Source: Bacillus sp. (in: firmicutes)
GTDB taxonomy: Bacteria; Bacillota; Bacilli; Bacillales; Bacillaceae
Assembly (NCBI GenBank): GCA_031180805.1
Contig: JAPSLL010000004.1
Span: 1-36,542, forward strand
Reading direction: 5' to 3'
Length of the DNA: 36,542 nt
Below are positions 14,373-22,739 of the stretch, one piece after another. A program made the position numbers and the translations under genes. Within the stretch, counting starts at the first letter, position 1; every line of letters starts with the position of its first letter. The notes under the pieces are model-generated. The model was not told the DNA's origin, searched no databases, and worked only from the letters and a program-made list of their open reading frames with translations.

Positions 14373-14574
14373 TTTTTAAACACCTCCATCATTATTGTCT
14401 GTCATCTACCAAATAAATATTCGTTAAAAAAAACAATAAGATTAATATATCGAAAATCTTGTTGTCATGGTAAAATGAAGAAAGACGTATACTATGTAAA
14501 AATATAACACGAATATGCAACTTTTTAACTAAAAAAATCGTCAAATTACGTACTAGAAAGGGGGAAATACAGTA

Positions 14575-14760
14575 ATGGGAAATGATGCATTACATTTAAC
14601 GATAAAGGAAGCATTTTCAGAAATATATCGTGATCTTGATAAATTAGTCTTTATAGCGAACAATGCGAATATTTTTAACCAACATGAAGTGAGTCGGATT
14701 GAAAAAGGGATTAAACAAAATATAAAAGCAATCGAATATATTATAGTAAGTCAAAAATAA
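14575..14760 (+). CDS. 61-residue hypothetical protein at the degR position
   Basis: A soluble, probably two-helix protein (HLTIKEAFSEIYRDLDKLVF, then HEVSRIEKGIKQNIKAIEY). AAAGGGGGA precedes the ATG by 11 bases. In B. subtilis the gene between ypeQ and cspD is degR (60 residues). Position and length coincide, but I cannot confirm sequence similarity and do not assign the name. It converges on cspD and is followed by the cspD terminator region. Confidence 0.55.
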   Translation: MGNDALHLTIKEAFSEIYRDLDKLVFIANNANIFNQHEVSRIEKGIKQNIKAIEYIIVSQK

Positions 14761-14812
14761 GCAAAGATGAAAGTAGAATAGGGATTAGTACTTTTGAATT
14801 CCAATTAAATTG

Positions 14813-14846
14813 CAAACAAAAAAGAGGCGGAGTTACCTCGGCCTCT
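14813..14846 (-). terminator. Terminator of the cold-shock gene
   Basis: On the minus strand AGAGGC (14846-14841) pairs with GCCTCT (14828-14823) around a 12-base loop, followed by a T-run. It also follows the plus-strand gene ending at 14760 and may act in both directions. Confidence 0.7.
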
Positions 14847-14892
14847 GTTAGTTTCATGCATTGTATGTTAAATCACACAAATTTTGTTGTGA

Positions 14893-15093
14893 TTATAACT
14901 TTGTTACATTTGCAGCTTGTGGTCCACGATTTCCTTCTACAATTTCAAAAGAAACCTCTTGACCTTCTTCTAATGATTTGTATCCTTCACCTTGGATAGC
15001 AGTGAAGTGTACGAATACATCGTCCCCACCTTCAACTTCGATAAAACCAAAACCTTTTTCATTGTTAAACCATTTTACTTTACCGTTTTGCAT
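14893..15093 (-). CDS. cspD: Cold-shock protein (CspD type)
   Basis: A 66-residue cold-shock-domain RNA chaperone. The nucleic-acid-binding motifs are intact: RNP1 KGFGFIEV and RNP2 VFVHFTAI, in the order [15 protein letters not shown]...DVFVHF. The C-terminus ends [11 protein letters not shown]. It binds single-stranded RNA/DNA and helps translation in the cold. AGGAGG lies 10 bases before the ATG. Synteny with B. subtilis supports cspD rather than cspB or cspC. A promoter about 125 bases upstream gives a long leader, as usual for this class. Confidence 0.93.
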   Translation of the reverse strand: MQNGKVKWFNNEKGFGFIEVEGGDDVFVHFTAIQGEGYKSLEEGQEVSFEIVEGNRGPQAANVTKL

Positions 15094-15116
15094 AGTACTT
15101 AATCCTCCTAATACTG

Positions 15117-15133
15117 TAGCACAGGTGGTGCTA
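15117..15133 (-). promoter_or_regulatory. Leader hairpin just upstream of the cspD ribosome binding site
   Basis: TAGCAC and GTGCTA form 6-bp arms with a 5-base loop, ending about 8 bases before AGGAGG. Cold-shock mRNA leaders often carry temperature-dependent structures, so this may modulate ribosome access. Confidence 0.4.
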
Positions 15134-15225
15134 AAAAAAGTTTTTATCAAAAGCAGAATATAATATGTATGAGAATAATATTTTATAAAAACGCTATCAT
15201 ATATACTCAGCTTAATGATGCTTTT

Positions 15226-15255
15226 ACTATACAACATATTTATAACACACGTCAA
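15226..15255 (-). promoter_or_regulatory. Probable sigma-A promoter of cspD
   Basis: On the minus strand TTGACG (15255-15250), an 18-base spacer and TATAGT (15231-15226). Transcription would start near 15219, giving a 5' leader of about 125 nt. Confidence 0.65.
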
Positions 15256-15359
15256 GGTGAAGAAGAATTTTTTAACAAAACTTTCTGAAACTTTAAATTT
15301 AAAATAATACATTTATTTGTCCAAGCATATAATGGTTAAAAAGTATGGAGTTGGATTGA

Positions 15360-15614
15360 ATGCGTAGAATTCGATTATATGATAAAGATATTTTCATTAT
15401 AAGAAGTAGAAGAGTAGATGATGAAGGTTTTTCAAAAGCTATTGATTTTGTAACAAAATCAAATCGTGAATTATTAAAAATGAAGAAGTCATCATCGGTT
15501 CTCCTACAGGACAAAGAGCGAAATTCAATCGTTGTTGAGCGCATAAATACAGATACATTTACTTTGCTAGTTCAATATGAAATAAATTGTCAGAAAGTCT
15601 TCCAAATTCAATAA
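15360..15614 (+). CDS. 84-residue hypothetical protein
   Basis: A soluble, charged protein: MRRIRLYDKDIFIIRSRRVD, a Lys-rich centre (RELLKMKKSSSVLLQDKERN) and C-terminal strands (SIVVERINTDTFTLLVQYE). TGGAG lies 9 to 10 bases before the ATG, and a TATAAT at 15328-15333 could be its -10 box. It runs divergently from cspD. No family was recognised and the coding status rests on the ribosome binding site and frame length. Confidence 0.5.
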   Translation: MRRIRLYDKDIFIIRSRRVDDEGFSKAIDFVTKSNRELLKMKKSSSVLLQDKERNSIVVERINTDTFTLLVQYEINCQKVFQIQ

Positions 15615-15769
15615 AGAGTAGTTCCCTTTTTATAAAAAAAGGTTATAATAATGGTAATAACTAAAGTAGCTTTTTATAGCTGCATGAGATGAAGAGAATT
15701 ATACATAATTCATCATACATTCTTGTAAGAGAAAAGCTACATTGGCTAATATGGAAGGAGAATGTCAAT

Positions 15770-16036
15770 ATGGTAGAAAAAACGTTTACGATTACAAATG
15801 ATGCAGGGTTACATGCTAGACCAGCAACAGCACTTGTTAATGCTGTAAACTCATTCACATCAGAAGTTAATCTTGAAGCGAATGGTAGAACAGTAAATTT
15901 AAAATCTATCATGGGTGTCATGTCTTTGGGGATTTCAAAAGGAGCAGAAATAAAAATTACTGCTACAGGTAGTGACGAAGAGGCTGCTTTAGAAGCAGTT
16001 GAACGCGCTATTAAAACAGAAGGATTAGGTAATTAA
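15770..16036 (+). CDS. ptsH: HPr phosphocarrier protein, free-standing
   Basis: An 88-residue HPr of the PEP:sugar phosphotransferase system. His15, which takes phosphate from enzyme I, is present in LHARPAT, and Ser46, the HPr-kinase site used for CcpA-dependent catabolite control, is in LKSIMGVMSLG. Because His15 is retained it is HPr-like rather than Crh-like (Crh has Gln15). AAGGAG lies 9 bases before the ATG. No ptsI follows; a terminator ends the gene directly. Whether the genome has another ptsH in a ptsGHI operon cannot be seen here. Confidence 0.9.
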   Translation: MVEKTFTITNDAGLHARPATALVNAVNSFTSEVNLEANGRTVNLKSIMGVMSLGISKGAEIKITATGSDEEAALEAVERAIKTEGLGN

Positions 16037-16043
16037 AAAATAT

Positions 16044-16086
16044 AAAGTGCAAGTTACTCTTTTTAGAGAGATCTTGCACTTTTTTA
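16044..16086 (+). terminator. Terminator of the HPr gene
   Basis: AAAGTGCAAG (16044-16053) pairs with CTTGCACTTT (16073-16082), followed by a T-run. Confidence 0.9.
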
Positions 16087-16154
16087 TTATTTGTAAAGCT
16101 ATTCAATTGTAAGTGAAGAAAGTTGCGACGGATCATTTCAAAAAATTTGAATGA

Positions 16155-16307
16155 TTAATTATCTCCAGATTTATCCCATTGATCCTTATTTCGTTTATTA
16201 CCTTTACTATTATCTCCTTCGATAAAATCGTTTGCGAACTCCATTTGATTATGTCCGTTTTGAGGTGAATTTTGATTATTACTACCCTTATTGACTTTTT
16301 TCGTCAT
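16155..16307 (-). CDS. 50-residue Asn/Lys-rich hydrophilic protein, spore-protein-like
   Basis: Sequence begins MTKKVNKGSNNQNSPQNGHN and continues QMEFANDFIEGDNSKGNKRN. It has no hydrophobic core and no Cys, with composition typical of minor SASP-type spore-core proteins, although no named SASP signature was recognised. GGAGGA lies 6 bases before the ATG at 16307; an upstream ATG at 16337 would add 10 basic residues. Single-gene unit. Assignment as a spore protein is an inference from composition. Confidence 0.55.
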   Translation of the reverse strand: MTKKVNKGSNNQNSPQNGHNQMEFANDFIEGDNSKGNKRNKDQWDKSGDN

Positions 16308-16440
16308 CGTATTCCTCCTTTTACCTTTGCTGGCCATAAAAAAAAATCTCTATGGTTCACTACAAGATTAACAATATTACTATTCCAAAAATATTAGTAA
16401 AACATGCATTTCATCATTAACTATTATTCTAAAATGCTGT

Positions 16441-16600
16441 TGTTACCTTGTAGCTTTTTATTAGTAAGTCATTTTGGTTGATTTCCTCAGAGTGGGGGAG
16501 CCTCCAGCGTGTAAACACCTGCCTAGTATCAACCTCATATTGCAGAAGGCTCGCGCTTATACTCCAAAAAATCTATACATAGTTTATAAAAACAACTTAT
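16441..16600 (+). repeat. Degenerate intergenic repeat, copy D
   Basis: Carries TTTTGGTTGATTTCCTC, GAGCCTCC, GTGTAAACACC and a weaker AGAAGGCTCGC in the order seen in copies A and C. The first 20 bases of the copy A/C left end are not recognisable. It fills most of the 350-base gap between the small gene at 16155-16307 and yfhP; no coding sequence was seen there. Confidence 0.6.
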
Positions 16601-16615
16601 TTTAGAAAAGAGCAT

Positions 16616-16651
16616 GATAAAAAACTACCTTTAATTAGTAAAGGTAGTTTT
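16616..16651 (-). terminator. Terminator of the ugtP-yfhP unit
   Basis: AAAACTACCTTT (16621-16632) pairs perfectly with AAAGGTAGTTTT (16640-16651), with a T-run on the minus strand after the stem, 7 bases past the yfhP stop. Confidence 0.9.
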
Positions 16652-16657
16652 AACGAT

Positions 16658-17659
16658 CTAACTATTTGCAACTATTGAACGAACAGATTTAGCAAGCTTT
16701 TCACTTAGTTGACTTGTATTGTGTACCCATCCAGTGAATGATGCTTGAATATTGTTTTCCTTATCAAATTTAACGACAGCCATATAAGGATAATGGTTTT
16801 TATTTCGAAAACGGAGGTCAATCCATCGAACCTCAATTCCTGATGAGATAGGATGGGTAAGAACATGAGTATGCTTTGAGTTTGCTAAAAAATGAATAAC
16901 GTTTTTATCCTTTAAAGATTCATTTATAATGTTGCTATCATTGTTGTACTTATCAAAGTGATGATACCAAATAATTGCTTTTCCTTCGATACGACCAACA
17001 TCATAACTTTTTTCCTTTTCGACGACAATATCCCACTTATTTAACCAAATTGACGGAATTAACGTAATCCGATTTAAAGGTAGGGATTCTTCTTTGCAAA
17101 TCAATTGTTTTTTTCTATTGGCTATTAGAAAACGGAGGATAATATAGCCAATAATAATAAAGTAGGAGTAAATAAAAACAAATCCTGGATTAAAACCGAT
17201 TATCCAAAAAGTAAACCCAATAAAATGGATAAACATGATAAACGGATCAAATAAAGGAATGATATTAATGGATAACCACTTTTTTGTAAATGGGCGACCT
17301 GCTTGTGTACCATAAGCATTAAAGATATCAAACACGACATGTACTACAACAGCTATCAACGTCCAGAAAAAAAGTTGAAAAAATGATGAATCATTGAAAA
17401 TAGAAAAAGTAATTCCACTTATCAATAATGACCAAATAAATAGGGCAGGAATGGAATGAGAAGCACCACGATGATGTTCAACATACATTCCATTACCTTT
17501 GAAAAGCTTGATGAAATAGTCAAAATCTGGAGCATTCGAGCCGACCACAGTACAAAGCATTATAGCATTTGCTAATTGCGGATTTGAATCGATGGAAGGG
17601 TCTAAAAGAGCCAAACCAGCTAATCCAAAACCCATTGTGATATGAGTACTTGTATCCAT
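16658..17659 (-). CDS. yfhP: YfhP-like membrane protein, putative metal-dependent hydrolase
   Basis: A 333-residue protein of the LexA-binding/YdjM-like membrane hydrolase family. The N-terminal motifs are MDTSTHITMGFGLAGLA, GSNAPDFDYF and EHHRGASHSIPA; the last His-rich stretch and the Asp pair are likely metal ligands. Five or so membrane spans follow (LFIWSLLISGITFSIF, FFWTLIAVVVHVVFDIF and others), then a soluble tail of about 140 residues. GGAGGG precedes the ATG at 17659 by 5 bases. It lies 51 bases downstream of ugtP on the same strand and shares its terminator, so an operon is likely; a lipid-related role is suggested by context only. Confidence 0.8.
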   Translation of the reverse strand: MDTSTHITMGFGLAGLALLDPSIDSNPQLANAIMLCTVVGSNAPDFDYFIKLFKGNGMYVEHHRGASHSIPALFIWSLLISGITFSIFNDSSFFQLFFWTLIAVVVHVVFDIFNAYGTQAGRPFTKKWLSINIIPLFDPFIMFIHFIGFTFWIIGFNPGFVFIYSYFIIIGYIILRFLIANRKKQLICKEESLPLNRITLIPSIWLNKWDIVVEKEKSYDVGRIEGKAIIWYHHFDKYNNDSNIINESLKDKNVIHFLANSKHTHVLTHPISSGIEVRWIDLRFRNKNHYPYMAVVKFDKENNIQASFTGWVHNTSQLSEKLAKSVRSIVANS

Positions 17660-17710
17660 GTTTACCCTCCAGGTAAGTGATAATTTTACCCGCTTCACCC
17701 TAGAGTTAAA

Positions 17711-18877
17711 CTAATAATTAACAGAGCCAGCCATCGTATGTTTTTCTTTAATATATGAAGATTCTTTAATAATATCTTCTAAAATCAAGTCAGCAGAATG
17801 AGGAACATGAATTTTTTTTATATTCTTCTTCATCTCTTCAAGCTTTTCTTGATCAGAAAGAAGCTTGTCAACTTCATCCGCCATATCTTCAATTTGATTG
17901 ACAACAATTGCCGCACGATTCTGTTCAAAGAAAAGAGCATTTTCCTTTTCTTGTCCAGGTACTGGTTTAAATAGAATAACCGGTACACCAAGTGCTGTTG
18001 CTTCAGTTAACGTTATCCCACCTGGTTTTGTGATCATACAAGAAGTTATTTGATAGAGTTCATCAACACGTTCAACATAACTATATACTTTAAAGTTTTC
18101 AGGATACATTTGTGCAAGTGGTTCAAGACTTTCCTTTAACAAAGTATTTTTTCCACATACAACAACAGTTTGAATATCCTTACGATTCGTAATAAATGTT
18201 TGACATAGCTCTTTAACATTTTTTAAAACACCGTGAGCACCTGCCATGATTAACAACGTTTTTTTATTAGGATCTAGCTGATACTTTTCATAGATTTCTT
18301 TTTGGTTTCGCTTTTCTTCAAATTGCGCACGGATAGGTATACCAGTCACTTTAATAGAGTTTGGATTGACACCTATTTCAGTTAATTTATTTTTTACATG
18401 ATTTGTAGCAACATAGTATTTATCGATATTTTCATGAACCCATATTTTGTGTAAGCAGAAATCTGTTAATACATTAAAGGTAGGGATGACTGTACCTGTT
18501 TTTCTACGGTACTCCGGAACAACAATCATTGGAAAAGTATTAATAATAATATCTGGTTGTTCATTTTGAACAATTTGATGCAACCGTTTATGTCCCATTT
18601 TAAAATAAAGATTCATCATCCGTTTATTGTAAATTTTGTCTACACCGTAATAAAAGAGTCGATAAAATTGTTTGCCAATTGAAAAGCTTTTTAAATATAA
18701 ATATTGAGTAATTTCAGAAAAAATTGGGAAAGATTCTGAATATAAATTACAAATTGTTACTTTTTTAAAGCCAAGTTCTTTACATTTATTTTCTAGAGTT
18801 TTTGCTACCTGAACATGACCATTTCCGTACTTCGCTGTTAATATTAATACTTTTGAATTGCTATTGCTATTCAACAT
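17711..18877 (-). CDS. ugtP: UDP-glucose:diacylglycerol glucosyltransferase UgtP
   Basis: A 388-residue GT28-family enzyme that adds glucose from UDP-glucose to diacylglycerol at the inner membrane face, producing mono- and diglucosyl diacylglycerol (the lipoteichoic acid anchor). It resembles B. subtilis UgtP closely: VLILTAKYGNGHVQVAKTL, YLYLKSFSIGKQFYRLFYYG, NVLTDFCLHKIWVHENIDKY, LIMAGAHGVLKNVKELC and the donor-site MITKPGGITLTEATALGVP. In B. subtilis UgtP also links nutrient status to cell size through FtsZ. Start choice is uncertain: ATG 18877 lies only 3 bases after GAGGTG, and TTG 18874 or GTG 18883 are alternatives differing by one or two residues. Confidence 0.95.
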   Translation of the reverse strand: MLNSNSNSKVLILTAKYGNGHVQVAKTLENKCKELGFKKVTICNLYSESFPIFSEITQYLYLKSFSIGKQFYRLFYYGVDKIYNKRMMNLYFKMGHKRLHQIVQNEQPDIIINTFPMIVVPEYRRKTGTVIPTFNVLTDFCLHKIWVHENIDKYYVATNHVKNKLTEIGVNPNSIKVTGIPIRAQFEEKRNQKEIYEKYQLDPNKKTLLIMAGAHGVLKNVKELCQTFITNRKDIQTVVVCGKNTLLKESLEPLAQMYPENFKVYSYVERVDELYQITSCMITKPGGITLTEATALGVPVILFKPVPGQEKENALFFEQNRAAIVVNQIEDMADEVDKLLSDQEKLEEMKKNIKKIHVPHSADLILEDIIKESSYIKEKHTMAGSVNY

Positions 18878-19278
18878 TTTCACCTCAATTTAATCAAAAA
18901 CGGATCATTCAACAAATACAGTTTATTTAAATCAGTTAGAACCTAATGCAAAACAGTTTACAATAATCTATTAAAATAAATATTAGTGCATTCTTTACTG
19001 TTATTATATTAAGTTATTTTTTTGAAGAGAAGACATTTTCAACATAAGAAAGTATTAAATAATATCTTAAGCTTTAGCAAGCATATCTGAATCTTGCTGT
19101 TGAAAATAAAACTGAATTTGTCTTAAAGAATACCATATAAATATTACTTTTTTATAAAGCAATTATTAATTATTTCTTAAGATGTAAAATATTGAAATAA
19201 TTGATTCATGATTTTGGATTAAGTTGAAAGGTTGAAAGAAAATTACCTATTTACAAAGTGGAAAATCTTCTTACCCTC
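18878..19278. other. Gene-free AT-rich interval between metA and ugtP
   Basis: About 400 bases with no convincing coding frame. A weak AGCAAG/CTTGCT hairpin lies near 19077-19101 but has no U-tract. It must hold the metA 3' end and the ugtP promoter; no clear regulatory site was recognised. Confidence 0.5.
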
Positions 19279-20187
19279 TCAATCCCAAATATATGGTGTT
19301 TCTTGATATACATAGTAATTTAACCAATTAACAAAGAGCAGGTTTGCATGTGAACGCCAGCAATGAACAGGTGTATTTGCAGGGTTGTTATCTTCAAAGT
19401 AGTTTTTTGGTATATCAATGTTTAAACCTTTTGCTAAATCTCTTTCATATTCATCCTTTAGCGAAGTTCTTTCGTATTCAGGGTGTCCCGTTAAGAATAT
19501 TTGTTTCCCATCCTTAGACATAACAAGGCAAACGCCAGCTTCCTCTGAATAGGAAAGAATTTGAAGATCTGAAATTCGTTCAATATCGTCCCTCTTTACA
19601 TCTGTATGTCGAGAATGTGGAACGTAATAGTGGTCATCGAATCCTCTTAATAATTTTATAGTCGGATCAATTATTTCATGCTTAAAAATCCCAAAGCATT
19701 TTTTGTCTAATTTATATTTATTTACACCGTAGTGATGGAAAAGTCCTGCTTGCGCACCCCAACAAATATGTAAAGTTGAAGTAACGTTAGTCTTTGTCCA
19801 ATCCATTATCGTTTGTAATTCTGGCCAGTATAATACCTCGTGGAATTCTAAGTGCTCGATTGGAGCTCCAGTAATAATCATTCCGTCAAATTTTCTATGT
19901 TTAATATGTCTAAATGTTGTATAAAATTCTTTTAAATGTTCAACTGCTGTAGTTTTAGATGTATGCGTTTCTGGTCTCAAAAATGTTATGTTTAACTGGA
20001 GGGGAGAATTTCCTAACAAACGCAATAATTGTGTTTCAGTTTTTTCCTTTTCAGGCATAATGTTCAAAATAACAATGTTTAATGGTCGAATATCTTGAGA
20101 ATATGCTCTTTTTTCGTCCATAATAAAAATATTCTCTTGTTCTAAAATTTCTTTTGCTGGTAAATGACTAGGTATGTTAATTGGCAA
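19279..20187 (-). CDS. metA: Homoserine O-acetyltransferase MetA
   Basis: A 302-residue enzyme of methionine biosynthesis that acylates homoserine. The catalytic Cys142 is in HICWGAQAG, with His235 and Glu237 in GHPEYE. The acyl-specificity position 111 is Glu ([10 protein letters not shown]), the residue associated with acetyl-CoA use; E. coli's succinyltransferase has Gly. The TTG at 20187 is chosen because GGGGGTG lies 6 bases before it, the protein then begins [11 protein letters not shown] as in the family, and the residue numbers match. A GTG at 20196 lies inside the ribosome binding site. No SAM riboswitch (S-box) is visible in the 294 bases upstream. Confidence 0.95.
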   Translation of the reverse strand: MPINIPSHLPAKEILEQENIFIMDEKRAYSQDIRPLNIVILNIMPEKEKTETQLLRLLGNSPLQLNITFLRPETHTSKTTAVEHLKEFYTTFRHIKHRKFDGMIITGAPIEHLEFHEVLYWPELQTIMDWTKTNVTSTLHICWGAQAGLFHHYGVNKYKLDKKCFGIFKHEIIDPTIKLLRGFDDHYYVPHSRHTDVKRDDIERISDLQILSYSEEAGVCLVMSKDGKQIFLTGHPEYERTSLKDEYERDLAKGLNIDIPKNYFEDNNPANTPVHCWRSHANLLFVNWLNYYVYQETPYIWD

Positions 20188-20481
20188 ATCAAGCACCCCC
20201 GAAAAATGATTTCATCTTTCTGATGATTTAATAGTAACAAATTATAATAAATTGTTTTGTTTATTTATATAAAGTGATTAAAATAATTAGAAAAACGTTA
20301 TTTCAGATAAAATCAGCTTTTTACTTAATCAGCTATTTATTATAGCATGCATTGATTGATTATACTTAAGTTCTAATGTTTTATTATAGAAAATTTAGAA
20401 TAATAATTCAAATTGTATTTTTGTATTTAACTAAAAAAATTTAAGGAAATATTTAATAAATAGTTGAGGTAGGAGACCATT

Positions 20482-20991
20482 ATGTTTGATCCGACAGTAT
20501 TTGATAATTTAAAAGTGATTGTTGAAGGGTATATTTACGATTTAGATCTTGAGAAAATAATAGTTGTTACAGATCGAAAGGATACAATCGATCTTGCTAC
20601 AATGTCAAGACTTTATTCGATCACAATAGCTAAGGAAGATAATAAAAAGCGATATGTCACAATCGATATCAAAATGAGTCAAAAACAACTTGCAGGTGAG
20701 CTGTTAAAGACAATAAAAGAACCAGGATGTGGTGTTAAGCTTTCTTTTCACGAAAAAGGAAATGGTCAAGAATATGATGAAATATTATTAAAGAAACTTA
20801 ACAAACTTTGGGGGCAACATATAATTAAACTATTTATAACAAAAGAAATTACGGGTTCGACTAGCCATTTTTCCAATCGCTATTTAGTTGAATTTCGTAC
20901 ATTATTTGGAGAAAGGGAGGATGATATTGAGGAATTATTACATATCGTTGATCATGCAATTACCTTATTACAGGTAAATTTCGAGGATTAA
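20482..20991 (+). CDS. 169-residue hypothetical soluble protein
   Basis: Unrecognised. It has an alternating strand/helix pattern: FDNLKVIVEGYIYDLDLEKI, IIVVTDRKDTIDLATMSRLY, strands ITIAKE and YVTIDIKMSQ, a central GCGVKLSFHEKG, and a C-terminal EEFRT-like strand and helix ending LLHIVDHAITLLQVNFED. No signal peptide, membrane span or metal-site motif. AGGAG lies 8 bases before the ATG. It is divergent from metA, 294 bases away, and no terminator is clear. The ribosome binding site and codon texture support a real gene. Confidence 0.7.
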   Translation: MFDPTVFDNLKVIVEGYIYDLDLEKIIVVTDRKDTIDLATMSRLYSITIAKEDNKKRYVTIDIKMSQKQLAGELLKTIKEPGCGVKLSFHEKGNGQEYDEILLKKLNKLWGQHIIKLFITKEITGSTSHFSNRYLVEFRTLFGEREDDIEELLHIVDHAITLLQVNFED

Positions 20992-21139
20992 GCTTTTTAC
21001 TACTTACAAAATTATGGTGCGGAGAGTTTTAAGTGAAATTGAATAAAAGGGTAATTGATAAGTAGTCCCTCTTTATTTCATTAAAATGATACGCTACTTC
21101 TAATTTTCTTTGATAAATTAGATTCATTTTCTAGTTGGA

Positions 21140-21235
21140 AAAGTAGGGGGGGATAGATATAGAGACTCCCTTAGGGGATGCGGGAAAGGTGAGATTCAAG
21201 ACCGCAATGTCCTAAAAAGGAGTCTTACCACAAAA
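21140..21235. repeat. Possible further relic of the intergenic repeat family, copy E
   Basis: GAGACTCCC...GATGCGGGAAAGG and later CCTAAAAAGGAGTCTTACC recall the GAGACTCCTGCGGGA and AGGAGTCT modules of Bacillus intergenic repeats. Overall alignment to copies A-D is poor, so this is tentative. It fills much of the 295-base gap after the gene ending at 20991; nothing coding was seen. Confidence 0.35.
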
Positions 21236-21286
21236 TCTCATAATGTCCAACATATAAAGCCAATAAGTTTACGAAAAAATCCTAAG

Positions 21287-21526
21287 TTATAGAATGAAGA
21301 CATACTGAACTTGATTGAAAGGTAATGCTGATACAGCTTGTAGCTTATAGCCAATACTAATAAGCTGTGATATCGTTTCTGCGCAATTAGCTCTAGGTGG
21401 TTCTATTGGGGCATGGTAACTTTTGTATATTTGAATAAACTCATTATGGATTGAACAATTTAGTATGATGACATGTTTTCCAAACCATGGTTGACCAATG
21501 ACAGGGTAGTTTGTTTGTAAATCCAA
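21287..21526 (-). CDS. 79-residue hypothetical protein
   Basis: A small protein of mixed composition: MDLQTNYPVIGQPWFGKHVI, then NEFIQIYKSYHAPIEPPRAN and CAETISQLISIGYKLQAVSA, ending in strands. The helix CAETISQLISIGYKLQ and ending FNQVQYVFIL look like a compact folded domain. The start is TTG at 21526, 8 bases after AAAGGGTG. It lies 55 bases downstream of the NlpC/P60 gene on the same strand and may be co-transcribed. No family recognised. Confidence 0.5.
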   Translation of the reverse strand: MDLQTNYPVIGQPWFGKHVIILNCSIHNEFIQIYKSYHAPIEPPRANCAETISQLISIGYKLQAVSALPFNQVQYVFIL

Positions 21527-21581
21527 TGTATATACACCCTTTAATCTAAATAATTAAAAAACAGGTTTCTTTCTTATATCA

Positions 21582-22556
21582 TCAAGCTTTTGGAACTTTT
21601 TTAGCTCCTAGATACCTTTCCTTCCAGTATGGGTTTGATAGACTTGTAATCGTTACCCCTTTTGAAGAGCTTGTGTGTATAAATTGACCATTTCCTAAGT
21701 ATATCCCTACGTGTGATGGGCCTGGCTTATAAGTCTCGAAAAATACTAAATCTCCAATCCCAACCTTTTGTGTATCGACCGTATAGTTCCAAATTTCATT
21801 GACAGTTCTCGGTAATAGAATATCTGTTTCTCCAAATACGTATTTAATAAAGCCGCTACAATCGAATCCAGAGGGAGTATTTCCGCCCCATTTGTACTTT
21901 GTACCTAGTAAGCTTTTCGCAACAGATGTAACTGATGATTGTAAATCTGTGTTATGAGCTGTCTTTACCTTCTTCGTTGTTAGAGTTAATCCCTTTTTAT
22001 TTCGGTTTGAAAGTAAATGAATTTGTGTAGGTGAATTAAGCATTCCTGTTACTTCAAGATTATTTTTTTGCTGATACTCCTTAACTGCTTGTAATGTAAG
22101 TGGACCAAATATCCCATCAATTTGGCCATAATAATAATTTAAAGCATGTAATTTTGTTTGAAAGGATTTAACCTCCTCACTATTATCTCCATATTGAAAT
22201 TCTTCACCAGGTTTTTGTAGAGAGGTTAATTTTGTTAATGTTTCCTTTCCAACAATCCCATCAACCTTTAAATGGTGTAGCCGTTGAAACTGCTTGACAG
22301 ATTTCTCAGTTATTTTTCCATATACCCCATCAACAGCACCTTCATATAATGTAAGATCGGCAAGATTCGCTTGAATATTTGTGACAAAATAACCAGTGTG
22401 CCCATATCGAACGACTTGTGAATCCTCTATTGCTTTTGTAAAATCCTTTTGACTAGGTTCCTCAGAGGCCATAACGAGAGCAGGACCACTAAATAAAATG
22501 CCGGCAGCTACAGAAGAAATGATTAAAGCATCTTTCGTTGGTTTTACTACCTTCAT
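21582..22556 (-). CDS. Secreted NlpC/P60 cell-wall hydrolase with two peptidoglycan-binding domains
   Basis: A 324-residue exported protein. Residues 1-30 are a Sec signal peptide (ALIISSVAAGILFSGPALVMA, cut near VMA-SEE). Two PG_binding_1 repeats follow (VTNIQANLADLTLYEGAVDG...FQRLHHLKVDG and SFQTKLHALNYYYGQIDG...YQQKNNLEVTG). The C-terminal NlpC/P60 cysteine peptidase has Cys233 in GFDCSGF, His282 in GPSHVGIYLG and His294 in FIHTSS. This family cleaves gamma-D-Glu-diamino acid bonds in peptidoglycan. AGGAG lies 8 bases before the ATG at 22556. No LysM or SH3 domain is seen. The role is likely wall remodelling, stage unknown. Confidence 0.92.
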   Translation of the reverse strand: MKVVKPTKDALIISSVAAGILFSGPALVMASEEPSQKDFTKAIEDSQVVRYGHTGYFVTNIQANLADLTLYEGAVDGVYGKITEKSVKQFQRLHHLKVDGIVGKETLTKLTSLQKPGEEFQYGDNSEEVKSFQTKLHALNYYYGQIDGIFGPLTLQAVKEYQQKNNLEVTGMLNSPTQIHLLSNRNKKGLTLTTKKVKTAHNTDLQSSVTSVAKSLLGTKYKWGGNTPSGFDCSGFIKYVFGETDILLPRTVNEIWNYTVDTQKVGIGDLVFFETYKPGPSHVGIYLGNGQFIHTSSSKGVTITSLSNPYWKERYLGAKKVPKA

Positions 22557-22739
22557 CGTTGTCTCTCCTAACATGTAAAAAATATAATACAATATCAATG
22601 AAAACATACGATTTAGATAGGGGATATATGACAAAATAGGTGATGGACGTCTACCGTTAGACAAGTTTAAAACCTATTGATAGCACTCATTTAAATGACT
22701 ATGTTACAATATTATTACGAATGAAAGGAGTTGCGCATT

